DNA of 6,244 bases from Alphaproteobacteria bacterium (GTDB lineage Bacteria > Pseudomonadota > Alphaproteobacteria > JABSOH01 > JABAAW01). Every line of letters begins with the position of its first letter. Position 1 is the first letter of the stretch. A model generated the notes under the pieces. The model was not told the origin of the DNA and made no database searches. It saw only the letters and a program-made list of their open reading frames with translations. The position numbers and the translations under genes were made by a program. Location: the NCBI GenBank assembly GCA_014238935.1, contig JABAAD010000042.1, positions 1-6,244 of the forward strand, read 5' to 3'. Below are positions 5,382 to 6,244 of this stretch, in pieces.

Positions 5382-6244
5382 ATGGCGAAAAACGTGCTGG
5401 TGCGCGACTCTGCACGCGATTCTGCGCACGATACTGGGCGCAAGGATAAGCAAGGGACGAGCAAACAACTGATGCTGGCTTGGCGTCGTCTTGCGGTTGT
5501 CGGCAGTGTCGCGCTCGGCTTGTTGGTCTACGTCTTTTCGGACAAGGAGGGAGCAGGGATCGTGCTGGGATCGATGGCGGACACTTATCTGGGTGTGTCT
5601 GCGTTCGTTGCGACGACTTTGATCTTGCTCTTGGCGGTGGAGCGGATATCGGGTTTCGATGCGGCAAGGTTCATGGGAGAAAACAAACGTTGGGAGTTGC
5701 CGATGGCGTCTTTTTTGGGAGCGTTGCCGGGCTGTGGCGGCGCGTTAGTTGTTGTGACGCAGTATGTCAAGGGAAGGTTGAGTTTCGGAGCGTTGATTGC
5801 TGTTTTGACAGCGACGATGGGAGACGCGGCATTTTTGATTTTGGCAAAAGAGCCCAAGACAGGATTGCTGTTGATTGCGATCACTTTTGTCGTCGGATGG
5901 ACTTCGGGCGTGGTGGTGAATGCTCTGCACGGCGAAAATTTCATGCGCAAGCAAAAGAACAATGGAGGCGGCGATGAGAGCGATGTCATCGTCGAGGCGA
6001 GCGAGCATAGTTGTCGGATGCTGTTTTCGGGCAGCAAGTGGCGCGGCTGGGTTGACGGGGTATGGTTTGTGTTGTTGGTGCCTGGAATCGTCGGAGCGGT
6101 TTTGTATGCGTTTCAGATCGATGTTTTGTCTTGGCAAGTTTGGGGTTTGTCGACGGGGGTTGTTTTTGCGGTGTTTACGATCGTGTGTGTCCTTTCGTGG
6201 GTGTTGTTCTCAGGACCGACGGGAAGAGAGACGCGGGAGAGGGA
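5382..6244 (+). CDS. Putative manganese/heavy-metal exporter, ArsP_2-like multi-pass membrane protein (3' end outside window)
   Basis: The frame is open to the last base, giving 287 residues without a stop. After a polar, charged N-terminus (1-34), hydrophobic segments lie at about 37-53, 69-86, 107-128, 133-155, 161-182, 225-244 and 252-276, consistent with a partial 10-helix protein. The diagnostic stretch is SMADTYLGVSAFVATTL (64-80), then LGALPGCGGALVVVTQYV (112-129) and SFGALIAVLTATMGDAA (134-150), which I recognise from the family annotated as putative manganese transporter or 10TM heavy-metal exporter (Pfam ArsP_2). Direction and substrate are inferred from annotation of relatives, not from proven biochemistry. 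A hydrophilic loop (183-222) holds His and Cys residues (EHSC at 208-211) that might bind metal. The start is 5382 by its Shine-Dalgarno; ATG 5334 would add 16 residues. Promoter and operator-like sites lie just upstream. Leu is often coded by TTG and third-position T seems more frequent than in the upstream genes, which may only reflect its membrane nature. Confidence 0.8.
   Translation, partial: MAKNVLVRDSARDSAHDTGRKDKQGTSKQLMLAWRRLAVVGSVALGLLVYVFSDKEGAGIVLGSMADTYLGVSAFVATTLILLLAVERISGFDAARFMGENKRWELPMASFLGALPGCGGALVVVTQYVKGRLSFGALIAVLTATMGDAAFLILAKEPKTGLLLIAITFVVGWTSGVVVNALHGENFMRKQKNNGGGDESDVIVEASEHSCRMLFSGSKWRGWVDGVWFVLLVPGIVGAVLYAFQIDVLSWQVWGLSTGVVFAVFTIVCVLSWVLFSGPTGRETRER

Overview
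The window reads as ordinary single-copy chromosomal DNA of a Gram-negative proteobacterium, most probably an alphaproteobacterium. The reasons are a cytochrome c1 ending of alphaproteobacterial style, the gene order kdsD - lptC-like - lptB - rpoN known from proteobacterial lipopolysaccharide (LPS) loci, and G+C-rich DNA with GTG starts. The exact genus cannot be read from the sequence. I see no phage, insertion sequence, CRISPR, tRNA or rRNA. All genes lie on the + strand and the coding density is high.

Layout: (1) bases 1-602 are the 3' part of the cytochrome c1 gene (petC) of the cytochrome bc1 complex, cut by the window edge. (2) After a gap of under 40 bp comes kdsD, the arabinose-5-phosphate isomerase that starts Kdo synthesis. 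(3) A 385-residue membrane-anchored LptC-like protein overlaps kdsD by 4 bp. It fills the place where separate lptC and lptA genes usually lie, and its C-terminal half looks OstA/LptA-like. (4) lptB, the ATPase of the LPS exporter, follows after 10 bp. (5) rpoN (sigma-54) follows after 62 bp. (6) A 149-bp non-coding gap (5185-5333; about 197 bp if the downstream gene starts at 5382) carries a candidate sigma-70-type promoter and two overlapping or adjacent inverted-repeat elements. (7) From 5334 or 5382 to the window end runs a truncated multi-pass membrane protein of the putative manganese/heavy-metal exporter family (ArsP_2-like).

How the genes fit together: KdsD makes the Kdo precursor for the LPS inner core, and LptC/LptA/LptB help move finished LPS from the inner membrane to the outer membrane. 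rpoN is a frequent genomic neighbour of lptB. The transporter seems to be its own transcription unit, with a promoter and a possible metal-responsive operator.

The best candidates for something unusual are the apparent LptC-LptA single polypeptide with no separate lptA, the Irr/ICE-like palindrome over the -10 region of the metal transporter, and the absence of hpf/ptsN after rpoN. I did not find a wholly new system; most of the window is conserved housekeeping sequence.
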